5,549 bases of DNA from Bacillota bacterium (GTDB lineage: Bacteria > Bacillota > Clostridia > Lachnospirales > Cellulosilyticaceae), in NCBI GenBank assembly GCA_023412455.1, contig JAEYNQ010000010.1, positions 1-5,549 of the forward strand, written 5' to 3'. A program made the translations under genes and the position numbers. Below, in pieces: positions 1-5,466 of the stretch. Under the pieces are notes generated by a model that was not told the DNA's origin, ran no database searches, and saw nothing but the letters and a program-made list of their open reading frames with translations. Position 1 is the first letter of the stretch. Each line of letters opens with the position of its first letter.

Positions 1-1166
1 ATCTTTTTTTCATAGCCATGGGGCTTTTTACCATAGGAACGATTATAGGTGCTCTTGCTAATAATTTTACCATGCTGTTAACAGCTAGATTAATACAAGG
101 GGTATCTGGTGGTATTATGACAGCTCTTATGCAAACAGTATTTATGATTATCTTTCCTAAAGAAAAAAGAGGATTTGCTATGGGTATTGTGGGAATCGTT
201 ATTGCCTTTGCACCTGCTATTGGTCCCACCTTATCTGGTTGGATTATCAATCACTACCCATGGAGATATTTATTCTATGTGACAATGCCCTTTGGTATTA
301 TTGACTTAATATTAGGTGCATTTTTATTAAAGAATGTAACAGGAGGTAAGGATGTATCTATAGATATACTTTCTCTTATTTCATCAACAATAGGTTTTGG
401 GGCATTGCTTTATGGTTTTAGTAATGCAGGAAATGCTAGTTGGCTAGATAGCTCTGTATATCTACCTATTATTCTAGGGATTGCCTTCATTGTACTATTT
501 GTTCTAAGACAGCTCAAGATGAAAAGTCCAATGCTGAGCTTAAGTGTTTTTAAAAGTAGAGTTTTTACATTTGCTACGATTATCGTCATGATTACTTATG
601 CATCTTTAATTTCATCAGAATTAATCATACCTATGTATCTAGAAAATATTAAAGGTTTTTCTGCCTTTGATTCAGGGTTAATTTTAATGCCTGGTGCTAT
701 TGTGATGGGGATTATGAATCCTATCACAGGAACCTTATTTGATAAGTATGGTGCAAGAGTTCTTGCATTAACAGGGTTAACCATACTAACTATTGGAACT
801 TTAGGGTTTGGCATACTCACGCCTAATACGAGCGGCACTTATGTTATAGTCGTTTATGCTATAAGAATGCTTGGTATATCCATGATTACAATGCCACTGA
901 CTACTTCAGGCTTAAATACTTTGGAGAGGGAATTTTATTCTCATGGAAATGCAGCCATTAGCACACTAAGGCAAGTGGCAGGGTCTATAGGGACATCTAT
1001 GATTGTGACATTGATGAGTAAAGCAAGTGCCAACTCTGGGCTGACTGATCCTATAAAGGCTAATGTTCATGGGATGAATGTATCATTTTTATCCATAGCT
1101 GGACTGACTTTAGCAGGACTCATTATTACCTTCTTTGTTGTAGAGAAAAAACAGCCTAGCGTTTAG
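1..1166 (+). CDS. MFS multidrug transporter, DHA2 (14-TMS) family, 5' partial
   Basis: This is a proton-driven drug efflux permease of the cytoplasmic membrane; the substrate cannot be told from sequence. The reading frame is open to the left edge (first full codon at position 3, reading LFFIA before the first ATG at 18), so that ATG is internal and the true start is upstream. About 387 codons are visible against roughly 470-510 in the family, so around 80-100 residues (first helices and the first motif A) are missing. Visible hallmarks are the helix-4 motif ARLIQGVSGG, the antiporter motif C (AFAPAIGPTLSGW) in helix 5, WRYLFYV leading into helix 6, a motif-A-like loop GTLFDKYGAR in the second half, and STLRQVAGSIGTS typical of DHA2 pumps. 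The rest is regularly spaced hydrophobic helices, ending in a short KKQPSV tail. The LmrB/EmrB-like subgroup is likely by pattern. No convincing terminator follows it. Confidence 0.93.
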   Translation, partial: LFFIAMGLFTIGTIIGALANNFTMLLTARLIQGVSGGIMTALMQTVFMIIFPKEKRGFAMGIVGIVIAFAPAIGPTLSGWIINHYPWRYLFYVTMPFGIIDLILGAFLLKNVTGGKDVSIDILSLISSTIGFGALLYGFSNAGNASWLDSSVYLPIILGIAFIVLFVLRQLKMKSPMLSLSVFKSRVFTFATIIVMITYASLISSELIIPMYLENIKGFSAFDSGLILMPGAIVMGIMNPITGTLFDKYGARVLALTGLTILTIGTLGFGILTPNTSGTYVIVVYAIRMLGISMITMPLTTSGLNTLEREFYSHGNAAISTLRQVAGSIGTSMIVTLMSKASANSGLTDPIKANVHGMNVSFLSIAGLTLAGLIITFFVVEKKQPSV

Positions 1167-1197
1167 AAGCTTTATTAATTAAATAGTTTATCTAAGC

Positions 1198-1227
1198 TTT
1201 ACATCATAAAAGATGAAAAGGTATAAT
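1198..1227 (+). promoter_or_regulatory. Candidate sigma-A-type promoter (distal) for the HugZ-like gene
   Basis: TTTACA (1198-1203) and a perfect TATAAT (1222-1227) are separated by 18 nt; shifting the -35 to TTACAT gives 17 nt. It lies in the 181-nt spacer after the MFS gene and about 120 nt before the next start codon. The region is very AT-rich, so chance matches are easy. No operator is evident. Confidence 0.45.
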
Positions 1228-1270
1228 TAGTATAACAAGATATAAAATATAATGAATATTATAAACAATA

Positions 1271-1299
1271 TTGTGTATACATCTCATAAAAGGTATAAA
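1271..1299 (+). promoter_or_regulatory. Candidate sigma-A-type promoter (proximal) for the HugZ-like gene
   Basis: TTGTGT (1271-1276) and TATAAA (1294-1299) are separated by exactly 17 nt. The implied transcription start falls about 40 nt before the ATG at 1348, giving a short leader that carries the AGGGGG ribosome site. The spacing is ideal, but the hexamers are imperfect and the sequence AT-rich. Confidence 0.45.
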
Positions 1300-1347
1300 A
1301 GGGAAAGAATAGATAAGATAATTATTATTTAATCAGGGGGATCATAT

Positions 1348-1839
1348 ATGGGGAAAATATTCGATCAAAAGACAATTCTAATAAGTTCATTAAATGAAGC
1401 AGGAGAGCCTTTCATTAGCTGTGCGCCTTTTATAAAAGTAGGAGAGAAATTATATATCTATCTCAGCCGATGTGCAGAGCATTATAATAATATTATTAAG
1501 CACCCTAAAATAGCTATTATGATTATTGAAGATGAATCGGCTGCAAAAACAGTATTTTCAAGAGTTAAAATGACTTTTACTGCAACAGCAGCAAAGATGG
1601 AGGAAGTGCCAGAAAATATTTGGGATGCTTATAGGGAAGGGCAACATAAAAATATGTTAAAAGCCCTTAGAAAATTAGATTTTGATATGTTCGAACTTGA
1701 ACTTGAAAAGGGGAAAATTACAAAGGGATTTGGTATAGCACATAATATCTACTTAAAAGATGACGAGTGGGTAGAAGAAACAGAAAACATTCAAAGATTA
1801 GGTCATGGTATGAAATCAAGAGATGAAAAGCTATTTTGA
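1348..1839 (+). CDS. HugZ/HutZ-like pyridoxamine 5'-phosphate oxidase-superfamily protein
   Basis: This 163-residue cytosolic protein has a split-barrel FMN-binding-like fold. Characterised relatives HugZ and HutZ bind and degrade heme to release iron; that role here is inferred from family resemblance. The family pattern runs through the chain: an N-terminal strand pair ILISSLNEAGEPFISCAPF (residues 10-28), then H45 and NIIKHPKIAIMIIEDE (about 48-63), R71, the beta strand MTFTATAA, and GKITKGFGIA (122-131), matching the GFG-A signature of HugZ proteins. A late LGHGM segment includes H153, which sits near where HutZ proteins carry a heme-ligating histidine, though this alignment is only suggestive. 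Length fits short HutZ-like forms. The start is supported by AGGGGG (1335-1340) seven nt upstream. It probably forms an operon with the membrane protein 45 nt downstream. A general flavin-dependent oxidoreductase is the alternative. Confidence 0.8.
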   Translation: MGKIFDQKTILISSLNEAGEPFISCAPFIKVGEKLYIYLSRCAEHYNNIIKHPKIAIMIIEDESAAKTVFSRVKMTFTATAAKMEEVPENIWDAYREGQHKNMLKALRKLDFDMFELELEKGKITKGFGIAHNIYLKDDEWVEETENIQRLGHGMKSRDEKLF

Positions 1840-1884
1840 TAGTATACCATTAGGCTTATAAAATTATAATATGGAGGGGTTTTT

Positions 1885-2700
1885 ATGGATTTTACAAGTA
1901 CATTTACACTTGGTTATTTGATATTAATAGTCATTGCATTAGTAGTTAGTTCAGTTGGATTTTATAGATATATCTATTTTATTTCTTTAGGATATGGATT
2001 TTCTATTGCTGCCATGGGGCTTGCTATCCCCCTCCTATTTTTGAATGATTTAAGTATAGGAACCATCATAGGGAGTGCATTATTGGTGATTTATGGCGGT
2101 AGGCTAGGTGGGTATTTACTTGCTAGAGAACTAAAAAGTGCATCCTATCATAGTATTGTGGGAAAAGAAATAAAAGATAGTAACTCCGTCAAAATGGTAT
2201 CAAAGGTGATGATTTGGGTGAGTTGTGCCTTACTTTATACATTACAGATTTCGCCCCTATTTTTCCGCTTACAAAATGGAGCTAAGACAGATGCATTTTG
2301 TATAGTTGGAGTAATTATTATGGTAGGTGGTATTGTGATAGAATCTGTAGCTGATGCACAAAAGGCTAAGCTCAAAAAGCAGAATCCAACACGTTTTTGT
2401 GATACGGGGCTATATAAAATAGTACGTTGCCCTAATTATTTTGGCGAAGTAATATTTTGGACAGGTGTATTTATTTCAGGAGTGAACATTTATGAGGGCG
2501 CATGGCAGTGGCTAGCAGCATCTCTGGGGTATATCTGTATCATCTATATTATGTTTAGTGGAACTAGAAGAATAGAAATAAGGCAAAATAAGAATTATGG
2601 CACCAATGCAGAATATCAAGCATACATAAAGAAAACACCTATTCTTTTACCATTCATTCCATTGTATAGCGTTGAAAAATATAAATGGTTAGTGGCATAG
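1885..2700 (+). CDS. DUF1295 / isoprenylcysteine methyltransferase-like integral membrane protein
   Basis: This 271-residue polytopic membrane protein belongs by pattern to the DUF1295 group, related to the isoprenylcysteine carboxyl methyltransferase and steroid 5-alpha-reductase folds. Its bacterial substrate is not known and I do not assign one. Hydrophobic segments are near residues 8-24, 30-54, 58-72, 107-126, 136-153, 188-200 and 207-225. The C-terminal half holds the family signature: E153 and D157 before QKAKLKKQNP, then FCDTGLYKIVRCPNYFGE (171-188), E231 in RRIEIRQNKNYG, and a closing YQAYIKKTPILLPFIPLY. In this superfamily the equivalent region binds the cofactor (S-adenosylmethionine or NADPH). 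The usual histidine of the RHPNY motif is cysteine here (C182). The start is backed by GGAGGGG at 1873-1879. It is probably translated from the same transcript as the HugZ-like gene. Confidence 0.85.
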   Translation: MDFTSTFTLGYLILIVIALVVSSVGFYRYIYFISLGYGFSIAAMGLAIPLLFLNDLSIGTIIGSALLVIYGGRLGGYLLARELKSASYHSIVGKEIKDSNSVKMVSKVMIWVSCALLYTLQISPLFFRLQNGAKTDAFCIVGVIIMVGGIVIESVADAQKAKLKKQNPTRFCDTGLYKIVRCPNYFGEVIFWTGVFISGVNIYEGAWQWLAASLGYICIIYIMFSGTRRIEIRQNKNYGTNAEYQAYIKKTPILLPFIPLYSVEKYKWLVA

Positions 2701-2716
2701 AAGATCTAAGCGTAAT

Positions 2717-2798
2717 CAAAAAGGCTAGCCAGTAATAGATTATTTTAGGTTCAGGAGTATCCTGGGCCTTTTTATTATTTATGAGGCCTACCTTTTTG
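2717..2798 (+). terminator. Nested hairpin element, probable intrinsic terminator of the upstream operon
   Basis: Beginning 16 nt after the stop codon, AAAAAGGC (2718-2725) can pair with GCCTTTTT (2766-2773). A compact hairpin lies within it: CAGGA-GTA-TCCTG (2752-2764), followed by GGGCC and five Ts. CAAAAAGG (2717-2724) can alternatively pair with CCTTTTTG (2791-2798), extended by TAG/CTA and CC/GG with single-base bulges. The inner hairpin plus T-run suits termination of the 1348-2700 operon. The competing outer pairings mean an attenuator or a bidirectional terminator is possible. Confidence 0.55.
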
Positions 2799-2814
2799 GT
2801 AATGAAAGCATTAC
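2799..2814. repeat. Perfect inverted repeat GTAATG-AAAG-CATTAC
   Basis: Two 6-bp arms flank a 4-nt centre (GTAATGAAAGCATTAC). There is no T-run after it, so it is not a terminator on its own. It sits directly after the hairpin element and about 27 nt before the candidate -35 at 2841, where a regulator site could lie. Chance is a real alternative for a 6-bp arm. Confidence 0.35.
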
Positions 2815-2840
2815 GATTAAAAGTATTATGACATAATTAA

Positions 2841-2869
2841 TTGAAAATTGTAAAAATATAATATAAAAT
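2841..2869 (+). promoter_or_regulatory. Candidate sigma-A-type promoter in the 2701-3203 gap
   Basis: TTGAAA (2841-2846) and TAAAAT (2864-2869) are 17 nt apart. It is the best-spaced promoter-like pair I see upstream of the regulator genes, but it is over 330 nt from the response-regulator start and may originally have served the decayed gene that follows. The local AT-richness (TATAAT also occurs at 2857-2862) weakens the call. Confidence 0.4.
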
Positions 2870-2891
2870 ACTATTAAATATGAATACTTGA

Positions 2892-3170
2892 AAAGATGAG
2901 AGAGAAATTATTTGGTGCCAAGAATATGAAATAACATCAAAATATGTTGCTGATGTTATTGAAGGAAATATAGAGCTTGTTGAATTATGCTATGGTGAGG
3001 CAGCCCCTTTTTCTAAGGAAAAATTGGCTTAAAGGATTATAATGCTTTTTTTATCACCAAGGTGCTTATTACGGATAGATTGAGAAGATTTAGAATTAAT
3101 GACACATGAGAATAAAGCTATCTATGAGATAATCAAGAATATGTATATAAAACATCTGGGCTTGAGGTAA
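2892..3170 (+). pseudogene. Possible decayed gene of unknown family (frame-shifted fragments)
   Basis: No intact gene occupies this stretch, but protein-like runs survive. One frame from 2892 reads KDEREIIWCQEYEITSKY, continues through ADVIEGNIELVELCYGEAAP and stops at 3030-3032. An overlapping frame then carries KDYNAFFITKVLITDRLRRF and stops at 3107. The original frame resumes near 3084 with EDLELMTHENKAIYEIIKN and ends at the TAA of 3168-3170. The first segment has no start codon in its open stretch. The mix of charged and hydrophobic residues resembles coding sequence more than random AT-rich translation, and the frame switches suggest indels. I do not recognise the family. Non-coding leader sequence for the regulator operon is the alternative. 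Confidence 0.35.
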
Positions 3171-3203
3171 GCTGCATTTATGTGTTCGAAGGAGGTGACC
3201 GTT

Positions 3204-3923
3204 ATGCTAAAAATTGCTATTTGTGATGATATATCGAAGGAATTGGAAATCATTTTTACACTAACAAGTGAATATGCTTCGGCACATGGAATGACGGTGA
3301 ATATTGCTACATATACTTCAGCAGACGAATTGCTTAGAGCATTGGAAGGTGGAATAGTATTTGATGCAATGTTATTGGATATTTGCATGCCTGGACTCTC
3401 AGGCATTGACCTAGTTCGCGAGTTACATAGTGAAAAGATAAGGTGTCCAATTATATTTCTCACCACGTCAAAGGAATATGCGCTGGAAGCATTTAGTGTT
3501 CATGCATTACGCTACATATTGAAACCAATTGATAAAACTCAGTTTGATGAAGCAATGGACTTTTTGACAGCATTTTTTTATAACAAAGCGCAGCGTAACG
3601 TTACTGTAAAAACAGAAGATGGCATCAGGCAGTTATGTGTGGATGAAATTCTTTTTTGTGAGTCAGATCGAAAATATACGCAGTTTCATCTTAAGTCAGG
3701 GGCAGTGCGTGTCTATGGCACACTAGAGAAACAAAAAGAAGTGTTAACTAAATTTTCGGATTTCAAGCAGCTCGGTGCATCTTATCTTGTGAATTTCGCC
3801 CATGTATCTAAGTTCGACAGTAAAGCCATTACAATGGAAAACGGCTGTATTTTACCCATTCCACGCCGAGTGTATGCTGACTTCCATAAAGCGTATAAAG
3901 ACTTTTATTTTGAGGAGGACTAA
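3204..3923 (+). CDS. LytTR-family response regulator (AgrA/ComE-like)
   Basis: This is a cytoplasmic DNA-binding response regulator of 239 residues. The N-terminal receiver domain (about 1-120) shows the acidic pair D8-D9, phosphoacceptor D59 in LLDICMPG, T87 and the K107-P108 pair, so all key catalytic residues are present. Residues 132-236 form a LytTR DNA-binding domain (VDEILFCESDRKY near 146-158, then a C-terminal IPRRVYADFHKAY). Regulators of this class act as dimers on paired direct repeats, often controlling peptide signalling, bacteriocins or virulence. I chose the ATG at 3204 over the in-frame ATG at 3180: an extended site AAGGAGGTGA (3189-3198) lies 5 nt before it, and receiver domains begin with this MLKIAICDD pattern. 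Translation is coupled to the kinase 3 nt downstream. Its usual partner is that kinase; the target genes are not known. Confidence 0.93.
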   Translation: MLKIAICDDISKELEIIFTLTSEYASAHGMTVNIATYTSADELLRALEGGIVFDAMLLDICMPGLSGIDLVRELHSEKIRCPIIFLTTSKEYALEAFSVHALRYILKPIDKTQFDEAMDFLTAFFYNKAQRNVTVKTEDGIRQLCVDEILFCESDRKYTQFHLKSGAVRVYGTLEKQKEVLTKFSDFKQLGASYLVNFAHVSKFDSKAITMENGCILPIPRRVYADFHKAYKDFYFEED

Positions 3924-4006
3924 GCTATGGCTTCAGCTGGTATGATGCTATCAATCTTGCTGTGTCACACTATTTTCTTTTCAATACTTATTGATGATGA
4001 TAGAAA
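3858..4006 (+). repeat. Tandem duplication unit, copy 1 (regulator tail / kinase head)
   Basis: This segment aligns without gaps to 5401-5549 at a constant offset of 1543 nt. I count about 14 mismatches in 149 positions (roughly 91% identity). It spans the last codons of the response regulator, the Shine-Dalgarno site and the first 26 codons of the kinase. The match continues to the window edge, so the full length of the repeat is unknown. Confidence 0.9.
3912..3919 (+). promoter_or_regulatory. Ribosome binding site of the kinase, inside the response-regulator 3' end
   Basis: GAGGAGGA encodes the regulator's last residues (Glu-Glu-Asp) and also serves as the Shine-Dalgarno site 7 nt before the kinase ATG at 3927. 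This explains why the regulator tail travels with the kinase in the second copy (AAGGAGGA at 5455-5462). Confidence 0.8.
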
Positions 4007-5225
4007 ATATTCCAGAAGAAGGACTGTACTCGTGTGGTCTCTTCTGTCTATATTTTCTTTAACAGGTGGTATTATATCGCTAGATATTGACGATGTTCAG
4101 AGACTTATTAGCGGGTTGTTTTCTAGCTCAATCATAGTATATTTTGGAGTGTATCTCATTCTGTCAAAAGGTTTTCTGGCGAAACGTTGTTTCTATTTTG
4201 CCACCTATATGGCTACCTATACAATTATTGATACAATCAGTATCCTAATTACAAGAGTAGTTTTAGAGAAAAATGGTATATTTGATGCACCGTTCACTGT
4301 TTACCATACGCTCATATGCTCAGCTATTCTTTTTCTTCTTTATATAGTCTTTATTTTTTTATATCAGAAGTATATTCGTAAATATCTTAGTCGCTGGTCG
4401 ATACAAAGTGCCAGAAGCTGGTGGTCATTAACTATCGTATCACTTGTGTTTTGTGCACTTTTATGTATGCTCACTGCTATATCAAAAAATCCGTGGTTTT
4501 ATGATAAAGATAGTATTATTTTGTTTATATTCCTTACCATTTTATTTATAACGGTAAACTACGTTATTTTCTCATCTATCACCTACATTTCAAACATGGA
4601 GCAAGCGAGTCTTATAGAACAAAATGCTACTTACTTGAAAGAACAAGTTGAGAACCTCCGCAATGCTGAAGAGGATGCTAGGCGCATTCGTCATGATCTG
4701 CATCACCACTATCTCGTAATTGCTCAATATGCAAAAGTAGGTGATAATGAAGGTCTATTAAGTTATCTGCACGACTATGCTGAAGATGCAGAAAGCCATA
4801 TCATAAAACGGTTTTGTGAGAACGACACAGTGAACAATATTCTCATTGCATATGATGGACTTACACAACATGGGAATATACGTTATGAAGTGAAAGCAGA
4901 TGTGACCTCACGATGTAAAATAAGGGACGTGGATTTTGTAGCAATACTTGCAAATCTTCTTGAAAATGCCTTGCATGGCTCACGTGAATCCGGAACGGAA
5001 AATCCTTTTATCGAAATCATTATTAGAACGAAGTGGGACAAGCTGGTGATCATTTGCAGAAATTCCTGCCATAGGAGTATTAAAACCTCAGATGGCTTGC
5101 CAGAGGGCAAGAGCATCGGAATTGCCAGTATATGTTCGGCGGCTGGGCGCTATGATGGGGAATGGGAATTTAATGCAGCTGACGGTATTTTTGAAGCAAA
5201 GGTGCTTCTTACCCCTCCAAATTAA
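3927..5225 (+). CDS. AgrC-like sensor histidine kinase with GHKL ATPase domain
   Basis: This 432-residue membrane sensor kinase is the predicted partner of the LytTR regulator just upstream. The N-terminal half has about seven hydrophobic helices (near residues 6-22, 33-52, 60-80, 88-112, 125-147, 165-186, 195-221), the layout of peptide-sensing AgrC/ComD-type receptors. A charged, probably helical linker (224-253) leads to the dimerisation helix with RIRHDLHHHY, in which H256 is the likely phosphoacceptor. The ATPase domain shows the N-box LANLLENALHGS (341-352, N347 key), the IICRNS segment where classical kinases carry the D-box, and a glycine segment EGKSIGIASICSAAG (393-407). This matches the HPK10-type pattern, with no classical DxGxG. 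Length is normal for the group. Two-gene coupling and shared Shine-Dalgarno sequence support one transcript. The ligand is unknown, as no precursor peptide or processing gene is visible nearby. Confidence 0.92.
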   Translation: MASAGMMLSILLCHTIFFSILIDDDRKYSRRRTVLVWSLLSIFSLTGGIISLDIDDVQRLISGLFSSSIIVYFGVYLILSKGFLAKRCFYFATYMATYTIIDTISILITRVVLEKNGIFDAPFTVYHTLICSAILFLLYIVFIFLYQKYIRKYLSRWSIQSARSWWSLTIVSLVFCALLCMLTAISKNPWFYDKDSIILFIFLTILFITVNYVIFSSITYISNMEQASLIEQNATYLKEQVENLRNAEEDARRIRHDLHHHYLVIAQYAKVGDNEGLLSYLHDYAEDAESHIIKRFCENDTVNNILIAYDGLTQHGNIRYEVKADVTSRCKIRDVDFVAILANLLENALHGSRESGTENPFIEIIIRTKWDKLVIICRNSCHRSIKTSDGLPEGKSIGIASICSAAGRYDGEWEFNAADGIFEAKVLLTPPN

Positions 5226-5254
5226 CTCGTTCCTTATCTCTAATTTATTGCAGA

Positions 5255-5278
5255 ATTATTTAAAATAATAGTTTTTTT
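5255..5278 (+). terminator. Weak AT-only candidate terminator after the kinase
   Basis: ATTATT-TAA-AATAAT (5255-5269) is followed by seven Ts (5272-5278), 30 nt after the stop codon. The stem has no G-C pair, so termination would be leaky and read-through into the downstream kinase copy is plausible. Confidence 0.4.
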
Positions 5279-5279
5279 G

Positions 5280-5313
5280 ACCAATTTGTGCCCAAAAATA
5301 TACCAATTTGTGC
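5280..5313. repeat. 12-bp direct repeat with 22-bp period, candidate LytTR binding site
   Basis: ACCAATTTGTGC occurs exactly at 5280-5291 and again at 5302-5313, separated by 10 nt, which puts both copies on the same face of the helix two turns apart. AgrA/ComE-type regulators bind about 9-bp direct repeats with a 21-22-bp period, so the spacing fits the regulator encoded at 3204. The pair overlaps a weak promoter-like sequence, TTGACC (5277-5282) and TATACC (5299-5304) 16 nt apart. A third TTTGTGC at 5336-5342 belongs to the following hairpin. Assignment to LytTR binding is inference from geometry and context. Confidence 0.45.
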
Positions 5314-5342
5314 AAAATCCGCCTTCAGGGTGGATTTTGTGC
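5310..5342. repeat. Long hairpin (inverted repeat) between the two kinase copies
   Basis: CAAAATCC (5313-5320) pairs with GGATTTTG (5332-5339). The stem continues inward through GCC/GGT to a TTCAG loop (5324-5328) and outward by wobble pairs to G5310-C5342, giving up to 14 pairs. No T-run follows on the + strand, so it is not a standard terminator. It could be an mRNA processing or stability structure, part of the control region of the second kinase, or a copy of a dispersed palindromic repeat. Confidence 0.6.
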
Positions 5343-5394
5343 TACTCTGGGTTGAAAAGCTAAGGGTGAGGTGTGAATGAAGGTAATAATATAG

Positions 5395-5466
5395 TTTTAC
5401 ATTCCACGCCGAGTATACCCTGAATTCCATAAAGCGTATAAAGAATTTTATTTTAAGGAGGACTAA
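5395..5466 (+). pseudogene. Remnant of a second LytTR response regulator (C-terminal tail only)
   Basis: From 5401 the frame reads IPRRVYPEFHKAYKEFYF followed by KED and TAA, matching the last 21 codons of the complete regulator (IPRRVYADFHKAYKDFYF, EED). Homology fades at about 5395, where the stretch TTTTAC-ATTCC lacks two Cs present in the complete copy. An in-frame TAG at 5392 prevents any upstream extension, so the receiver domain and most of the LytTR domain are gone. The tail keeps the Shine-Dalgarno site for the next gene and the same 3-nt gap to its ATG, which probably explains its retention. Four of six changed codons alter the amino acid, as expected for a segment no longer constrained as protein. 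Confidence 0.85.

Noticed and set aside
596..838. Minus-strand open frame of 80 codons
   Set aside because: It lies wholly inside the MFS gene on the opposite strand, has no ribosome site and no recognisable domain.
1167..1200. AAGCTTT repeats after the MFS gene as a terminator
   Set aside because: The two AAGCTTT copies are direct repeats with no extended stem, and no T-run follows.
3038..3043. TATAAT as the -10 of a promoter for the response regulator
   Set aside because: No -35-like hexamer lies 16-18 nt upstream and no extended -10 is present.
3180..3203. In-frame ATG at 3180 as the response-regulator start
   Set aside because: It would add eight residues that include the translated Shine-Dalgarno sequence; the ATG at 3204 has the ribosome site and matches the family N-terminus.
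3122..3466. Minus-strand open frame of 114 codons
   Set aside because: It is antisense to the start of the response regulator, whose receiver motifs are unmistakable; the frame has no family-like features.
4883..5116. Minus-strand open frame of 77 codons
   Set aside because: It is antisense to the kinase ATPase domain, has no ribosome site, and its composition mirrors the kinase codons.
5277..5363. Small open frame from TTG reading LTNLCPKIYQFVQNPPSG onward, considered as a signal-peptide precursor
   Set aside because: There is no ribosome site, it uses a rare start codon, and the frame is made of the direct repeat and hairpin; nothing resembles a known pheromone precursor.
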